A stretch of 64,000 nucleotides of DNA, taken from Ochotona curzoniae. Its lineage: Eukaryota; Chordata; Mammalia; Lagomorpha; Ochotonidae. Under the pieces are notes generated by a model. The model did no database searches and was not told the DNA's origin. It saw nothing but the letters and a program-made list of their open reading frames with translations. Below are positions 62,375 to 64,000 of this stretch, in pieces; position 1 is the first letter of the stretch, and every line of letters begins with the position of its first letter. Location of the stretch: positions 7,386,501 through 7,450,500 of the forward strand of contig NW_024466607.1 in assembly GCF_017591425.1 (NCBI RefSeq), given 5' to 3'. The position numbers and the translations under genes were made by a program.

Positions 62375-62690
62375 TTTGTTTTTTTAAGTTTTCCTTTTAA
62401 ATTTATTTGAAAGGCAGAGAAACTGAGGGAGAGAGAGAATGTTCCCTCCACAAATTCACTCCCTGTAGCTACAATGGCCAGAGCTAAGCTGATCTGAAGC
62501 CAGGAGGTAAGAGCTTCTTCTGCTCTCCCAAGCGGGTGCAGGCATCCAAGCACTTGAGCCAGGTTCTGCTGCTCTCCCAGGTGCATTAGGACAGAGGTCA
62601 ATACAAAGTATAGCATCCAGGACTCTAACCAGCATCCATACCAGATGCCAATATCAAAGCACGAGCCTCAATCTCGGCATTATTTTTTCA
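62375..62690 (-). mobile_element. C-type SINE
   Basis: TTTAAATTTATTTGAAAGGC and CTTCTTCTGCTCTCCCAAGC, ending in an A-box-like AAAGCACGAGCCTCAATC region. Confidence 0.75.
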
Positions 62691-62904
62691 GAGATTTTCT
62701 TCTTGTTATTTCCTTCCTTCACTCCATGGGCAATATGATCTGTTTTCCTTTTAAAATCCCCGTTCGTTTCTTATTCTTGTATTTTCCTACCAGCGTGAAC
62801 ACAACATAAGGGACAGTCTGTAAATTTACAACATGCAAACAAGTTTCTAAGATAATCACCACTAGAGAAAGACTGTTTGGGGTACACATTTAAAATCTTA
62901 ACAT

Positions 62905-63235
62905 AGGAGCCAGTGCCGTAGGTCAATGGGCTGAACCTCCATTGCAAGCACTGGCATACCATATGAGTGCTGATTCCTGCTCCACTTCCCACCCAGCTCC
63001 TTGCTTGTAGCCTGGGAGAAAGCAGTGGAGGACGCCCCTAAGCCTTGGGACCCTGCACCCATGTGGGAAACCCAGAAGAAGTTCCTCGCTCCTGGCTTCA
63101 GATCAGCTTCAGCTCTAGCCTTTGAGGCCATCTGGAGAGTGTACCTGCAGGTGGAAGATCTTTCTTTCGGTCTTTCCTTCTCTCTGTAAATCTGATCTGC
63201 CTTCCTAATAAAAATAATTTTTTTAAAAAATTTAA
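62905..63235 (+). mobile_element. C-type SINE
   Basis: GGAGCCAGTGCCGTAGGTCA head, CCCACCCAGCTCCTTGCTTG and the tail CCTAATAAAAATAATTTTTT. Confidence 0.88.
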
Positions 63236-64000
63236 GTAATATTTACATTAATTTATCAATTAAGAAATAAGTTCATACATACAGTGTGCAATACCAGTCC
63301 CATTCTCCAAGAAAAAGAACCAGGTGTTTCTGGAGCAGTAGCTGATGTGAGGTTAGGGTAGGAGAAACAACATCTGCAGGGCCAGAAAACCAGGGAAACA
63401 TTTCTGAAAAGGATGAGGCGTAGGGCCATGGACAGCAACCTACGGCACTCCTCCCAACAGTCAACGAAAGGCAGCATTGTGGAAGCAACATAATAAATAA
63501 GGACAGCACTGTGCTGTAGCCCAAACAACAAAACACACATATACCAACACACAAGGCCATAACTGACGCATTAACAGATGGAAAAAGAAGCCACAACTCT
63601 GCCTCCCAAACAGCACAAGGAATAAGCCGGAAAGGCTAGCTGCTCACCGCCCTAGGCAAGAGCCGCCAATGGAAGCTAATCAGTAGGTGAGAGTTAAGAA
63701 GAAGCTCAATATTTGCATGCAAAGCATCTACTGAGCTTCCCCTAATTAAGACACAAAGGGAAAGTAGTGAAGCTGGCCGGTACCACAGGACTGAGTGAGG
63801 TGAGACCAGGACCTCATCCTCATTCCAAAGACACAGAAAACACCAGACACCAACTACGGACATTGTAAATACACAAACACACAGCACTTCAAGGAGATCA
63901 AGGACCATGCTAACTAGGAAAGACCTGAAGAACCGTCACAGGGCCCAGCAGAGGAAGCACAGGCAGTAACTGTACTGGAGAAATTTAGGCTGGATCCCAG
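63236..64000. other. Unclassified sequence at window end
   Basis: Two minus-strand open stretches of 90-107 codons occur, but their composition is Cys- and Leu-rich with no motif, so I treat them as chance. No repeat is recognised. Confidence 0.3.

Overview
The window is nuclear DNA from a lagomorph, most likely a pika (Ochotona). The main sign is more than 50 copies, in both orientations, of a tRNA-derived SINE of the lagomorph C-repeat type. Copies carry the phrases GGGATCCCATATGGGCGCC, CCCATCCAGCTCCCTGCTTG and TGGCCTGGGAAAGCAG, and end in AATAAAAATAAATAAATC-like tails. Mammal is very secure, lagomorph secure, pika versus rabbit is my inference from the subtype.

Two protein-coding genes lie tail to tail. 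TCAIM (T-cell activation inhibitor, mitochondrial) runs on the plus strand through ten coding exons from 2243 to 24879. Every junction is GT-AG, and the exons join in phase to an intact 496-codon protein. ZNF445 (a SCAN-KRAB C2H2 zinc-finger repressor) runs on the minus strand through six coding exons from 50131 down to 43049, joining to about 1033 residues with 14 canonical fingers. The pair TCAIM-ZNF445 in this orientation matches human 3p21.31. The promoters and non-coding first exons of both genes appear to lie outside the window or were not recognised.

Layout: 1-2.2 kb is SINEs plus an antisense L1 remnant directly upstream of the first TCAIM coding exon. 2.2-24.9 kb is TCAIM with SINE-rich introns. 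24.9-26.4 kb is probable TCAIM 3' UTR and flank, with an old DNA transposon. 26.4-31.9 kb is a GC-rich, SINE-poor block with one orphan minus-strand exon-like ORF. 31.9-37.3 kb is SINE-dense and holds an RPL9 processed pseudogene. 37.3-43.0 kb is strikingly SINE-free and may be largely ZNF445 3' UTR. 43.0-50.1 kb is ZNF445. 50.2-64 kb, probably ZNF445 5' intron or flank, holds SINEs, old L1 and LTR-like remnants, and one decayed unidentified ORF cut by two young SINEs.

The two genes are functionally unrelated: one is a mitochondrial J-like protein linked to T-cell metabolism, the other a nuclear repressor linked to imprinting. I found no new defence, mobile or regulatory system. The most useful results are the complete exon models, including a first TCAIM coding segment of only 29 nt, and a small set of unexplained exon-like or decayed coding segments.
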